From: Clostridiales bacterium mt11 | GTDB taxonomy: Bacteria > Bacillota > Clostridia > Tissierellales > Tepidimicrobiaceae | Direction of reading: 5' to 3' | Assembly: GCA_001282665.1 (NCBI GenBank) | Contig: LN874946.1 | Span: 617,839 to 681,838, forward strand | DNA: 64,000 bases | In this document: positions 9,586 to 18,311 of the stretch, one piece after another | Position numbering within the stretch: the first letter of the stretch is position 1 | How the letters are laid out: each line of letters begins with the position of its first letter | The notes under the pieces: model-generated | The model's input: only the letters and a program-made list of their open reading frames with translations | The model's database searches: none | Told to the model about the DNA's origin: nothing | Translations under genes and position numbers: made by a program

Positions 9586-9798
9586 CTACACCTCTTTCTC
9601 TTGAACTCTTCTTTTATATTCTATAGATTTTGCTTTAAATTCAATTACCTTGTCTATTATTTCATCTATAGTGTTAACGACTACAACTTTTTGACCAGTC
9701 GTTAAAGTTATAACTGTATCAGGGGTTTCCTCAACATAGAGTATCAAATCGCTATTTACAACAAATTCTTTGCCATTCAATCTTTTTACTTTTATCAT
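9586..9798 (-). CDS. flbD: FlbD family small flagellar protein
   Basis: A 70-residue FlbD-family protein, a small conserved member of flagellar operons in Firmicutes and spirochaetes with no settled function. The beginning MIKVKRLNGKEF and the TTGQKVVVVNTIDEI stretch are typical. I chose ATG 9798, seven bases after GAGGTG; the upstream GTG at 9807 is part of that site. It is followed directly by motA. Note that this is not the Caulobacter FlbD regulator, which is unrelated and much longer. Confidence 0.88.
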   Translation of the reverse strand: MIKVKRLNGKEFVVNSDLILYVEETPDTVITLTTGQKVVVVNTIDEIIDKVIEFKAKSIEYKRRVQEKEV

Positions 9799-9824
9799 AA
9801 CATTCACCTCTTTAAAAGGTAATC

Positions 9825-9850
9825 GCCCCTAAGAAATATTCCCTAGGGGC
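9825..9850 (-). other. Hairpin between flgE and flbD
   Basis: An inverted repeat GCCCCTA...TAGGGGC with a 12-base loop lies 14 bases after the flgE stop and before the flbD ribosome site. It has no T-run, so it is not a classic terminator. It could mark an RNA-processing or partial attenuation point between the highly needed hook protein gene and the stator genes (inference). Confidence 0.45.
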
Positions 9851-9863
9851 ATCCCCCTATTGA

Positions 9864-11240
9864 TTATCTCTTTATATTTACCAATTCCTGTAGCATTTCA
9901 TCGGATGTAGTGATAATCCTTGAATTTGCTTGAAATCCTCTTTGAGTGGTGATCATCTCGGTAAACTCCATAGACAAGTCCACATTGGACATCTCTAAAG
10001 TACTTGAAGCCACTGCTCCATAACCCGAACTACCACCAGTTCCAAATTGAGGTTCTCCAGAGTTTCTTGTATCTACAAAGAAATTACTTCCAATCTTCTG
10101 AAGTCCCATTGGGTTATCAAATTTAGCCAACATGATTTGACCTAAAGCTTTTCTTGCCCCATTGGTAAATACACCTAATACTACACCTTTAGCATCTATG
10201 GAAAAGCCTTCTAGTTTACCTGATGAGTTCCCATCTTGAGCATAAGGCTTAGCATCCATATCATTAGCAGTCTGTTTAAGATTGCTATAAGTTTCTTTAT
10301 CTTCAGAATTAAAAATACTTATATTCTTAAATGTTCCAGATGGTGATGTAGGAGTAATATCATTTCCATCTCCATCTTTTTCAAATGTAATTCCACTTAA
10401 TCCTTGTAAAAGCACTTCAAATTCAGGTGCTGGAGTAGCTTTTAAATCATTATTGCCTATTCTTCTAACCTTTCCATTTGAATCAAACTGTATTTCTAAT
10501 TCATCCCCTGGTAATATTCCACTTGCAATTTCTGTGTATTTCTTTGTAGATTGTTCCGTTACTCTATCAACAGTCATCTTCCATGTGTTCCCATCATTTT
10601 GAGAATCTAGAACCTTAGTAAATTTAAACGTTATAGTATAGGAATTTCCTAAACTGTCCTTTATAATAGTATCCGCCTTATGTGTTCCATTTTCCTCCAA
10701 CCTTGAATCCAAATTTCCCTTAAAGTTTATCTTACTCGTAGCTATAGCTGCTACACTTTCGGATTTATTAATCTGGATTCCCCCTATTTCTGAGGTTGCC
10801 TTACCATCTTCATCAAATTTATATCCTAATACCTTATATCCATCAGCAGTTACTAAGTTTCCATCTCTATCTAAACTAAAGTTTCCTGCTCGAGTATAGT
10901 ATTTGTTTTCGAAATTAGTATCATCGGATACTACAAAGAATCCCTCTCCATCTATCATCAAATCCGTAGGATTGTCTGTCGGCTGGGCTGAGCCTTTAGT
11001 ATGGATAGTATTTATAGAGCCTACTCCAACTCCTAGTCCCACTTGCATTGGGTTAGTACCACCTCTTCCATCTTGAGGTGCACTAGCTCCTCTCATAGTT
11101 TGACTGAACACTTCTTGAAACGTCATTTGACCTTTTTTAAATCCAACTGTATTCACATTGGCTATATTATTGCCTATGACATCCATTTTACTCTGGTGTG
11201 TTCTAAGACCTGATACACCAGCGTACATTGATCTCATCAT
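9864..11240 (-). CDS. flgE: FlgE, flagellar hook protein
   Basis: The 458-residue hook subunit. It has the rod/hook N-terminal motif (SMYAGVSGLRTHQSKMDVIG, residues 4-23) followed by NNIANVNTVGFKK, the GEGFFVV segment, a middle FlaE-type domain and a C-terminal coiled region (SNVDLSMEFTEMITTQRGFQ) that packs with the N-terminus in the polymer. ATG 11240 has GGGAGG eight bases upstream. Position after flgD and the small flagellar-operon gene distinguishes it from FlgF/FlgG, which are not in this window. Confidence 0.95.
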   Translation of the reverse strand: MMRSMYAGVSGLRTHQSKMDVIGNNIANVNTVGFKKGQMTFQEVFSQTMRGASAPQDGRGGTNPMQVGLGVGVGSINTIHTKGSAQPTDNPTDLMIDGEGFFVVSDDTNFENKYYTRAGNFSLDRDGNLVTADGYKVLGYKFDEDGKATSEIGGIQINKSESVAAIATSKINFKGNLDSRLEENGTHKADTIIKDSLGNSYTITFKFTKVLDSQNDGNTWKMTVDRVTEQSTKKYTEIASGILPGDELEIQFDSNGKVRRIGNNDLKATPAPEFEVLLQGLSGITFEKDGDGNDITPTSPSGTFKNISIFNSEDKETYSNLKQTANDMDAKPYAQDGNSSGKLEGFSIDAKGVVLGVFTNGARKALGQIMLAKFDNPMGLQKIGSNFFVDTRNSGEPQFGTGGSSGYGAVASSTLEMSNVDLSMEFTEMITTQRGFQANSRIITTSDEMLQELVNIKR

Positions 11241-11268
11241 ACTTATTACCTCCCATTATTTGGGCAGG

Positions 11269-11296
11269 TGTATATCCTCTGTCAGTTAGATATACA
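11269..11296 (-). other. Small inverted repeat upstream of flgE
   Basis: TGTATATC and GATATACA form an 8-bp stem with a 12-base loop in the 77-base gap before flgE. There is no T-run. It may be a mild processing or stabilising hairpin, or chance in AT-rich DNA. Confidence 0.25.
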
Positions 11297-11317
11297 TAAC
11301 CTCCTATTAAGGTCCGG

Positions 11318-11698
11318 TTATACAATAACTGCCCCATCTATATTAGTAAATACATTGTTCTTTAATTGTTCTTTGCTAACTGTAGTTATTACAGTTTTAT
11401 TTTTTATGCTGGCAATAAAGGCTTTATCACCCATTAGGATTAAAGCATCCTTTACTCCCTTTTCATTTGCTTTACTGAATCCAGACTTTAATCTATCTAA
11501 TTCTTCGCTGCTTAATTTCATATCTCTACTATCCATTCTAGATACGGCATGCTTAGAAAATCTAATCTCTTCATCTTTACTCTGAATATGATTTAAAACT
11601 TCTTCAAAATTCTTCTTTCTCGTTTCCTTAGCTTGATTATTTATTTGAGATGTATTAAGTAATCGATTTTCCAGTTGCTTAATATCTATGCGATTCAT
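11318..11698 (-). CDS. Flagellar operon protein, TIGR02530-like
   Basis: A 126-residue protein of the small family found between flgD and flgE in Firmicutes flagellar operons (TIGR02530 type, from memory of the family). It shows a charged N-terminal half, the conserved RFSKHAVSRMDSRDMKLS segment and a C-terminal part (LILMGDKAFIASIKNKTVIT, then TV-rich strand and a final NIDGAVIV). Function is unknown; a role in hook assembly is suggested only by position. ATG 11698 has a GGTGGAG site upstream. Confidence 0.85.
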   Translation of the reverse strand: MNRIDIKQLENRLLNTSQINNQAKETRKKNFEEVLNHIQSKDEEIRFSKHAVSRMDSRDMKLSSEELDRLKSGFSKANEKGVKDALILMGDKAFIASIKNKTVITTVSKEQLKNNVFTNIDGAVIV

Positions 11699-11712
11699 AT
11701 TATCATCTCCAC

Positions 11713-12168
11713 CTATTCAGGTTTTTCAGTTTGAGAGTCTTCAGGTTCCTGATCTCCTGATTCTTGTTCTTCTGGTTCAGGTTCTACTCCAAAATAGCTT
11801 TCCATGGCTTTTCTAATATTGGTTATCTCTGTTAATATCTGTACATTGGCTTGTATCTGATTTAAATTTAAGTTTTCCATAGAATCTAGCATTTCTTCAC
11901 CCATGTTTTGCACATTTTTATTTAAATTTTGCATCTGCTCTAAGGAGCTAAACTGAGCTAATTGAGCTATAAACTCCCTATCCTCTATTGGATTTAATGG
12001 GTCTTGATTTGCCAATTGGGTAGTTAAAAGCCTTAAAAATGCATCTTTATCTAAATCATTTTTCTTTCCTTCTTTAGCTTTGTTTTCATCACCATAGATG
12101 ATGCTTCCATCCTCGGCTTTTTTAAAATAATAGATGTTCTCTTTATAATCTTGATTTGATACCTCCAC
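11713..12168 (-). CDS. flgD: FlgD, hook capping protein
   Basis: FlgD caps the growing hook and guides FlgE assembly. The 151-residue product contains the conserved FlgD N-terminal domain (KDAFLRLLTTQLANQDPLNP, then EFIAQLAQFSSLEQM). It is short: the larger C-terminal Ig/tudor-like part of enterobacterial FlgD is absent and replaced by an acidic E/P-rich tail (PEPEEQESGDQEPEDSQTE), as seen in some Firmicutes. The start is GTG 12168 with GGAGGTGG upstream. Confidence 0.93.
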   Translation of the reverse strand: MEVSNQDYKENIYYFKKAEDGSIIYGDENKAKEGKKNDLDKDAFLRLLTTQLANQDPLNPIEDREFIAQLAQFSSLEQMQNLNKNVQNMGEEMLDSMENLNLNQIQANVQILTEITNIRKAMESYFGVEPEPEEQESGDQEPEDSQTEKPE

Positions 12169-12180
12169 ATTTCCACCTCC

Positions 12181-13485
12181 TTAAGCAAATAGGTTTAAAC
12201 CTCCTTCTTCATATAAAGATGTCATGCTTTCCTTTATACTTTCATCATAGGTTTCTATTCCTTTTAATTTTTCATTCCTAATCTTCATCTTTTTACGTTT
12301 TTGACTGAAGTTGAATTCTTGTCTATTTTCCTTTTCAAAATCCTTATTGCTTCCTACAAATACTTCAAAGGTTTTAATCTCTAAACCATTCTCTTTCATT
12401 TCCTGTTTTAATTGATATAGATTTGCTTCTATTAATTCCTTTGTCTTATAATTATCTACTATTACCTTTGCTAATACAGAACCTTTTTCAACTTCCATCC
12501 TAAGCATCAATTCTCCTAGAATTTCTGGTTTCAATTTAACCTTTATTTCCTGTTTATTATCTTCTAATATAAGTTTTGCTTTATCGACTATTTGCTCAAA
12601 TACTTCCTTCTTATCCACCTTGGGTAAATCTTTGTTTTCTATGCCTTTATTTTCTTCAGTTTTAAACTTATCCATTATCTGATATTGAGGATTATTATCT
12701 ACTTCCTCCACTTGAATTTCTTCTACACCTGTATTGTCTACTGTTGGCTCATCTTCTCGTGATACAGTCTTTTCTTCATCGTAAACTTTTTCAAATTCTA
12801 TTTCCATATCCTGTTTGTTTTCATCTACATCTAAAGGTTTTTCTTCATCTTTAAGATTAACATCCTCATTTTCCTTTAATTGATTTATACTATCTTCTAA
12901 CGATTTTACAGTATCAGTTATTTCATCTAATTTAGTTGTTATTTCTTCAGGTAAGTCCATAGTTTCTTCTTTCAAAGAAACATTAAGCTTGTCCAATTCC
13001 TTTTCAAAAGATGATATCAATTCTCCAAAATCTTCTACTATATTTGCCATATCCTCTTCATTTAAAGATAGATTATCTTCTTGAAGAAATTCAGCTAGTT
13101 TTGAAGATAATTCTTCTGCCTCTAGTTTTAAAGGCTCTAAACTTAAGTCCTCCAATTCATCAGGTTCAATTTGTAATCTTGTAGCTATATCATAGATTAA
13201 ATTCATTAGAACTATCAGTTCTTCCTTTACCTCTTCTTTGTCTTTATCTTCTTCTACAGGTTCTTCTGGTTTAACTTGATTGTCTGTATTCTTCTCTTGA
13301 ACCTTAACTCCTTCCATTGAAGTTTCTTTATCAATGCTTGGAGTTTCTACTTTCTTTTGAATATTTTTTTGAGTTTCTAATATTTGAACAAAATCTTTAC
13401 CCTTTTCATTATTGAAACTCTTCATGGTAGAATGACTTTTTAAAAATATGTCCATATCCTTTGCATCAACTTTTAAGTTTATCAT
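12181..13485 (-). CDS. fliK: FliK, hook-length control protein
   Basis: FliK measures hook length and triggers the FlhB switch. The 434 residues comprise a long, low-complexity acidic region rich in E, D, K and L (about 60-290), which fits a flexible ruler, and a C-terminal Flg_hook domain (about 310-380) with LKPEILGELMLRMEVE and LKQEMKENGLEIKTFEV. A basic tail follows. Sequence outside the C-terminal domain is not conserved in this family, so the call relies on that domain and the operon position before flgD. Confidence 0.92.
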   Translation of the reverse strand: MINLKVDAKDMDIFLKSHSTMKSFNNEKGKDFVQILETQKNIQKKVETPSIDKETSMEGVKVQEKNTDNQVKPEEPVEEDKDKEEVKEELIVLMNLIYDIATRLQIEPDELEDLSLEPLKLEAEELSSKLAEFLQEDNLSLNEEDMANIVEDFGELISSFEKELDKLNVSLKEETMDLPEEITTKLDEITDTVKSLEDSINQLKENEDVNLKDEEKPLDVDENKQDMEIEFEKVYDEEKTVSREDEPTVDNTGVEEIQVEEVDNNPQYQIMDKFKTEENKGIENKDLPKVDKKEVFEQIVDKAKLILEDNKQEIKVKLKPEILGELMLRMEVEKGSVLAKVIVDNYKTKELIEANLYQLKQEMKENGLEIKTFEVFVGSNKDFEKENRQEFNFSQKRKKMKIRNEKLKGIETYDESIKESMTSLYEEGGLNLFA

Positions 13486-13508
13486 TTAATCACCTCCTTA
13501 ATGTTATT

Positions 13509-14738
13509 TTATGGTCTAGCTAACATTTGAGTTAGCGTAGTAGCTTTATCTGTACTCATATAATTCATAATACCTGATAGAGTCTTATTTCGCATCTTTG
13601 AAAGTACATCTACTATTATAGAAGCGTCTGATATCTCGAAAACTGGTTCTGAGTTTATTTCAAGTGCAGTTACCGTTTTATCGTTAGTCATCATCTTTTC
13701 AACTATCTGGGCAACCTTTTCGGCTCCCATTTTTTCATAAATTATAACTAAATCATCTATCTTCTTGTTATATTCAGTTATAAACTGTATTGTCCTATTG
13801 ATATCGTTTATAATGGAACCATCTCCACCGCTTAATTCTTCTTCTCTTCTAATGGATGAAAATAGTTCTTCTACAAATTTATCATCATCTATCCTTGATA
13901 ATATTTCTGCAGTCTTTAATACCGATAAATTCTTATATATAACACCTAATTCATCTATAGAGTAATCTTTTGTATTGCCAATTTCCTCTAAAGCTACTTC
14001 AACTGATTTTACCTCGTATAAACTTGCTGTATCTTCTAATCTATTTTTTTCTGTTCTTTTAGATAATAGTTTACTTTCAATACTTTGTCTCTTGTTTTCA
14101 CTTAAAGAATAAAGAATTTCATCTTCTAGAGCCTCATCTATATAATAGAGTATGTCTACAACTTTTTCTTCTTTCATCATATTTATGATAGCTGGTAGGT
14201 TTTTCTTGAAATCTTCATCCTTTTCTATTTTATTTTCTATTTCATTAATAGTTATTGAAACATCTTGCTTTTCCAATCTAGCTACTTCATCGGCTAAAAA
14301 GTTTTCATTTTCATTTTGAATCTCATCATATATGGAAAGCAATAAATCCTTTCTACTCTCTAAGCTTCTTACAAGCTTTATTATTTCTTCAGTCTTTGAA
14401 GATGCGTTAGAATTCATCAATTTTATGATTTCACTATATAGTTTCTCATCGTCTTTTTTTATTATATATAATTGGTCGGCAGCAGCTACAGGATCTAAAG
14501 ATATATAATATCTAGCCAATTCTTCTTTTTTCTCATTGCGCCCTGATTCTATAGGGGAAGAGTCAAAGTATTTACCTACACCAGGTAATCTGCCTAATAA
14601 ATTATTTATCTTTGATTTAAATGTCTTGTTGCTAAAATAAAATATGCTTGCCATTAATAAAGCAACAACAAAAACTATAATTATAATAACCTTAAGTTTT
14701 TTTGGTTTATTCTTTTTTACATTTTCAACATTATCCAT
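13509..14738 (-). CDS. YlxF/MotE-like flagellar protein with MgtE-type helical repeats
   Basis: A 409-residue protein at the position of Bacillus ylxF, between fliJ and fliK. It has a basic N-terminus, one membrane helix (about 16-36), a charged coiled-coil-prone middle and MgtE-N-like helical segments at the C-terminus (DASIIVDVLSKMRNKTLSGI, 371-390). Similar segments with a Y-x-x-[ML]-x4-A pattern recur near residues 77-108, 267-296, 333-360 and 372-406, suggesting internal repeats. Related proteins are thought to act as stator or export chaperones; the exact function is not known. It is longer than I would expect for the family. Confidence 0.75.
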   Translation of the reverse strand: MDNVENVKKNKPKKLKVIIIIVFVVALLMASIFYFSNKTFKSKINNLLGRLPGVGKYFDSSPIESGRNEKKEELARYYISLDPVAAADQLYIIKKDDEKLYSEIIKLMNSNASSKTEEIIKLVRSLESRKDLLLSIYDEIQNENENFLADEVARLEKQDVSITINEIENKIEKDEDFKKNLPAIINMMKEEKVVDILYYIDEALEDEILYSLSENKRQSIESKLLSKRTEKNRLEDTASLYEVKSVEVALEEIGNTKDYSIDELGVIYKNLSVLKTAEILSRIDDDKFVEELFSSIRREEELSGGDGSIINDINRTIQFITEYNKKIDDLVIIYEKMGAEKVAQIVEKMMTNDKTVTALEINSEPVFEISDASIIVDVLSKMRNKTLSGIMNYMSTDKATTLTQMLARP

Positions 14739-14749
14739 TATTTCTCCCC

Positions 14750-15190
14750 CTATTTTTGGGCACTACTCTTATAACTCACAATTGTATCAGTTTGTTTTTC
14801 TTCATCTTTTTTTACTTGATATAGATACTTTTCATATTCATTTTCTTTTAATTTTTCAAAAGTCTTTTTTTCCTGAACTGCCTCAATCATCTCTTTTTTT
14901 GCTTCTTCTAGTTCCTCTTTAGTCCTAGTTATAGTTTCTTCTTGTTTTGTAATCTTTTTAGTTATATCGTTTATGTAATTACTATACATTGCCAAATTGC
15001 CTACTTTAGTCTTAGTAGCTGATGAGTTTTTTTCATTTTGTAAATTGCTTTTGTATTGATTAAAAGTATACAACTTATTTTCCTCATCACTTAGTTTTTT
15101 TTGAACATTACCATACTTACTCTTTTTATAACCTTCAACGGTCTCTTTGTAGTTGAGTACTCTTTCTAATTTAAAATTGAAATTCATCAT
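14750..15190 (-). CDS. fliJ: FliJ, flagellar export chaperone/ATPase stalk
   Basis: A 146-residue, almost entirely coiled-coil protein. FliJ acts as the central stalk of the FliI ATPase ring and escorts export chaperones. It starts with MMNFNFKLERVLNYKE, typical of the family, followed by charged heptad-like sequence (EETITRTKEELEEAKKEMIE). The sequence itself is weakly conserved; position directly after fliI makes the call firm. Confidence 0.9.
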   Translation of the reverse strand: MMNFNFKLERVLNYKETVEGYKKSKYGNVQKKLSDEENKLYTFNQYKSNLQNEKNSSATKTKVGNLAMYSNYINDITKKITKQEETITRTKEELEEAKKEMIEAVQEKKTFEKLKENEYEKYLYQVKKDEEKQTDTIVSYKSSAQK

Positions 15191-15203
15191 CTACATCCCT
15201 CCA

Positions 15204-16544
15204 TTACATATCCTTGGATTTATTATATATTTTTTCCATAATGGATACCGTTTCATCAATTGGACAAGTATATAGAGTTTCTTGCATAAGCAGTTCATCT
15301 ATGTCTCCTTTTAATTCTATAGCTTTATCTATTTTCTTATTTGAGCCTCTTTTGTATGCCCCAATATTTATTAAATCCTCTGATTCCTTGTAAGTAGCCA
15401 TTACATCTTTAATTTCATTCGCCATCTTTAAATGCTCTTTTTCAACTATATTGGGCATAACCCTACTGATAGATGCAAGTACATCTATAGCTGGATAATG
15501 GTTTTGATTAGCTAATTTTCTAGACAGTATTATATGCCCATCTATAATTCCCCTTACGGTATCAGTAACTGGTTCGTTTAAATCGTCCCCATCTACCAAA
15601 ACCGTATATAATCCAGTAATAGTTCCTTTAGAAGAATTACCTGCCCTTTCCAACAACTTAGGCATTACCGCAAAGACCGATGGCGTAAAACCTCTAGTAA
15701 CAGGAGGTTCTCCTATAGATAACCCTATCTCCCTTTGAGCCATGGCGAATCTCGTAAGGGAATCCATTAAAAGCATTACATCATTTCCATTATCCCTAAA
15801 ATATTCTGCTATAGCTGTAGCAACCATCGCTCCTTTGACTCGGATTAAGGCTGGTTGATCTGAGGTAGCCACTATTACTACAGATTTTTTCAATCCTTCT
15901 TCTTTTAAGTCATGCTCTAAAAATTCTCTAACTTCTCTACCTCTTTCTCCAATTAGGCCTATTACATTTACATCAGCAGAGCTGTTCCTTGAAACCATAC
16001 CCATTAATGTACTTTTCCCAACTCCGCTTCCTGCAAATATACCAACCCTTTGCCCTTTTCCACAGGTCAAAAGTCCATCGACCGCTTTTATTCCAAGAGT
16101 AAGAGGTTCTGATATAACCTTTCTCTCTAAAGGATTAGGTGGAGAATTTGAAACAGCATAAGCCCTTTGGGTCTTAATTGGTCCTTTGCCATCTATTGGA
16201 TTGCCTAGTCCATCTAGCACCCTCCCTATTAATTCTTCTCCAACATTTACTCTTAGTGTTTTACCACTAGCTACTACTGTACTCCCAGAAGCTATTCCTT
16301 CCATATACCCTAAAGGCATTAACAATACTTTATCATCTCTAACTCCTACTACTTCTGCTAATATAGGTTCCGTCTTATGGTAAGGATATATATAACATAG
16401 TTCTCCAATAGTAGCCATTGGTCCATTTGATTCAATAGTCAAACCAGCCACTTTAGTAATCTTTCCAGTATACTTCATAAACCTTTTTTCGTTTACCCCA
16501 TCAATATATTTTTTTATATTTAATCTTTCCATCATATCAATCAC
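15204..16544 (-). CDS. fliI: FliI, flagellar export ATPase
   Basis: The 446-residue hexameric ATPase energises export together with FliH and FliJ. It has the F1-beta-like fold with Walker A AGSGVGKS at 171-178, Walker B around VMLLMDSLTRFA, and the conserved GERGREVREF and PVTRGFTPS segments. The GTG at 16544 overlaps the fliH TGA in a GTGA arrangement, suggesting coupled translation; ATG 16535 or 16532 are alternatives. Confidence 0.96.
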   Translation of the reverse strand: MIDMMERLNIKKYIDGVNEKRFMKYTGKITKVAGLTIESNGPMATIGELCYIYPYHKTEPILAEVVGVRDDKVLLMPLGYMEGIASGSTVVASGKTLRVNVGEELIGRVLDGLGNPIDGKGPIKTQRAYAVSNSPPNPLERKVISEPLTLGIKAVDGLLTCGKGQRVGIFAGSGVGKSTLMGMVSRNSSADVNVIGLIGERGREVREFLEHDLKEEGLKKSVVIVATSDQPALIRVKGAMVATAIAEYFRDNGNDVMLLMDSLTRFAMAQREIGLSIGEPPVTRGFTPSVFAVMPKLLERAGNSSKGTITGLYTVLVDGDDLNEPVTDTVRGIIDGHIILSRKLANQNHYPAIDVLASISRVMPNIVEKEHLKMANEIKDVMATYKESEDLINIGAYKRGSNKKIDKAIELKGDIDELLMQETLYTCPIDETVSIMEKIYNKSKDM

Positions 16545-17302
16545 TCATTACTTAAAATTGTTTTTAATAGATCTTTTACTTCATCTAACTGATTCTCAAT
16601 GCTTACATCAACACTGCCTTTAGATGTTTCCAATATACAGTCTCCCTTTTTCATATCACTATTTATCCTTATATCTAGTTCATCTATTAAGCTTGCTTTT
16701 GCTAATATGATGTTTCTAGACTTTTCCACTATAGGATAATCCTTTTCAGAAACAATTATGGTCAATTTCTCCGATATTTCTAAATTGTCTATGCCGTTTA
16801 AAACTAAGGATACTATTAATTCTTCATCTTCTTTTACATTTTTATATAACACTTTTTCATAAATGGATATTACTAGCTTTATTAAATCCTCTTCTGCATC
16901 TTTTAATAATCTATTTCTTTCTTCTATATAGCTATTTTTTATATCTAAAGCTTCTACTATTAGCTTTTCTGAATCCTTTTTACCTTCTTTATAACCCGTT
17001 TCAAAGCCTTCTTCATGTCCTTTCTCCTTGCCTAATTTATAGCCATCATCATAGCCTTTATTCTTAGCCTCTACATAGATTTCTTTTGCTCTTTCATAGG
17101 CCTCATTTAATTTCTCTTCTGATTCTTCATAGGCAGAATCGATTATTTTTTTCGCTTCTTCTTCAGCATTTGACACTATTTCCTTATATTTTTCCTTTGC
17201 TTCTTCGATGAAAGCTTCTTTCACAGGGGTACTAACATCAGGTTTTTCTTCTGAGATAATATTTGCTTCAATAACTCTGTTTGATTTAATAATATTAGAC
17301 AA
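16541..17302 (-). CDS. fliH: FliH, regulator of the export ATPase
   Basis: FliH dimers hold FliI at the C-ring and inhibit it until docking. The 253-residue product is strongly charged and helical, with a glycine-repeat stretch (GYDDGYKLGKEKGHEEGFET, residues 88-107) typical of FliH glycine-zipper regions, and a C-terminal domain like the V/F-type stalk subunit. The start is TTG 17302, preceded by GGGGGAG in the fliG 3' end, and overlaps fliG by 8 bases. Confidence 0.92.
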   Translation of the reverse strand: MSNIIKSNRVIEANIISEEKPDVSTPVKEAFIEEAKEKYKEIVSNAEEEAKKIIDSAYEESEEKLNEAYERAKEIYVEAKNKGYDDGYKLGKEKGHEEGFETGYKEGKKDSEKLIVEALDIKNSYIEERNRLLKDAEEDLIKLVISIYEKVLYKNVKEDEELIVSLVLNGIDNLEISEKLTIIVSEKDYPIVEKSRNIILAKASLIDELDIRINSDMKKGDCILETSKGSVDVSIENQLDEVKDLLKTILSNE

Positions 17303-18299
17303 TTATCTCATCTCCCCCTCTAGGAGTGATAATTTCTCCATCTTCTTCAAGCTTTCTAATTACGTTAACAATACTCTGTTGAGCTTCTTCAATATCCCTA
17401 ATACGAACTGGTCCCATAAATTCGATATCCTCTTTGATCATCTCCACAAGTCTCTTACTCATATTGGCAAATACAACTTCTTTAACTTCTTCTCTAGCAC
17501 CTTTTAAGGCTACTGCCCACTGAGCATTTTCTATTTCTCTAATAACTCTTTGAATACTTCTATTATCTAAGGAGACAATATCTTCAAATACAAACATTCG
17601 TCTTCTTATCTCTTCGCTTAACTCTGCATCTCTTATATCTAACTCTTCCATAATAAATTTCTCAGTTCCTCTATCCACTGAATTTAAAATATCCACAGCA
17701 GATTGTATACCTCCTGCCGTTGTAAAGTCTTGGGATAGCATACCAGAAAACTTAGTTTCTAATACCCTTTCAATTTCCTTTACAACCTCAGGTGATGTTC
17801 TATCCATTACTGCAATCCTTCTCGTTACCTCTCCCTGCTTCTCTGGCGGTAAACTAGCTAAGATTTGTGCGGATTGATATGGTTGTAAATAGGATAATAT
17901 CAACGCTATAGTTTGAGGATGTTCATTTTGTATATAATTTAATAGCTGATTAGGATCTGCCTTTCTAATAAATTCAAAAGGCCTTACATGTAATGATGAT
18001 GTTAATTTATTAATTATATCTACAGCCTTATCAGGACCTAGAGCTTTTTCAAGAATCTCTTTTGCATAATTGATTCCACCCTCAGAAATATATTCCTGTG
18101 CCAAAGCAATTTGATAGAAATCCTCAATAACTTGTTGTTTTTCATCGGAAGAGACCATGCGCATATTTGCTATTTGCAAAGTTAATTCTTCTATTTCTTC
18201 TTCGCTTAAATGTTTAAATATTTCTGCAGATTTTTCTGGTCCCAAGGCAATTAGGAGTATTGCTGCTTTTTCTTTCCCATTAAATTCTCTTTTTGTCAT
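17295..18299 (-). CDS. fliG: FliG, flagellar motor switch protein
   Basis: FliG links the MS-ring to the C-ring and interacts with MotA to produce torque. The 334 residues contain the N-terminal FliF-binding domain (AAILLIALGPEKSAEIFKHL), the middle EHPQTIALILSYLQP motif that binds FliM, a GG linker near residue 196 and the C-terminal charged torque helix region (VALKGAREEVKEVVFANMSK). Length and motifs are standard. Confidence 0.97.
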   Translation of the reverse strand: MTKREFNGKEKAAILLIALGPEKSAEIFKHLSEEEIEELTLQIANMRMVSSDEKQQVIEDFYQIALAQEYISEGGINYAKEILEKALGPDKAVDIINKLTSSLHVRPFEFIRKADPNQLLNYIQNEHPQTIALILSYLQPYQSAQILASLPPEKQGEVTRRIAVMDRTSPEVVKEIERVLETKFSGMLSQDFTTAGGIQSAVDILNSVDRGTEKFIMEELDIRDAELSEEIRRRMFVFEDIVSLDNRSIQRVIREIENAQWAVALKGAREEVKEVVFANMSKRLVEMIKEDIEFMGPVRIRDIEEAQQSIVNVIRKLEEDGEIITPRGGDEIIV

Positions 18300-18311
18300 A
18301 TTTAATCGCTC

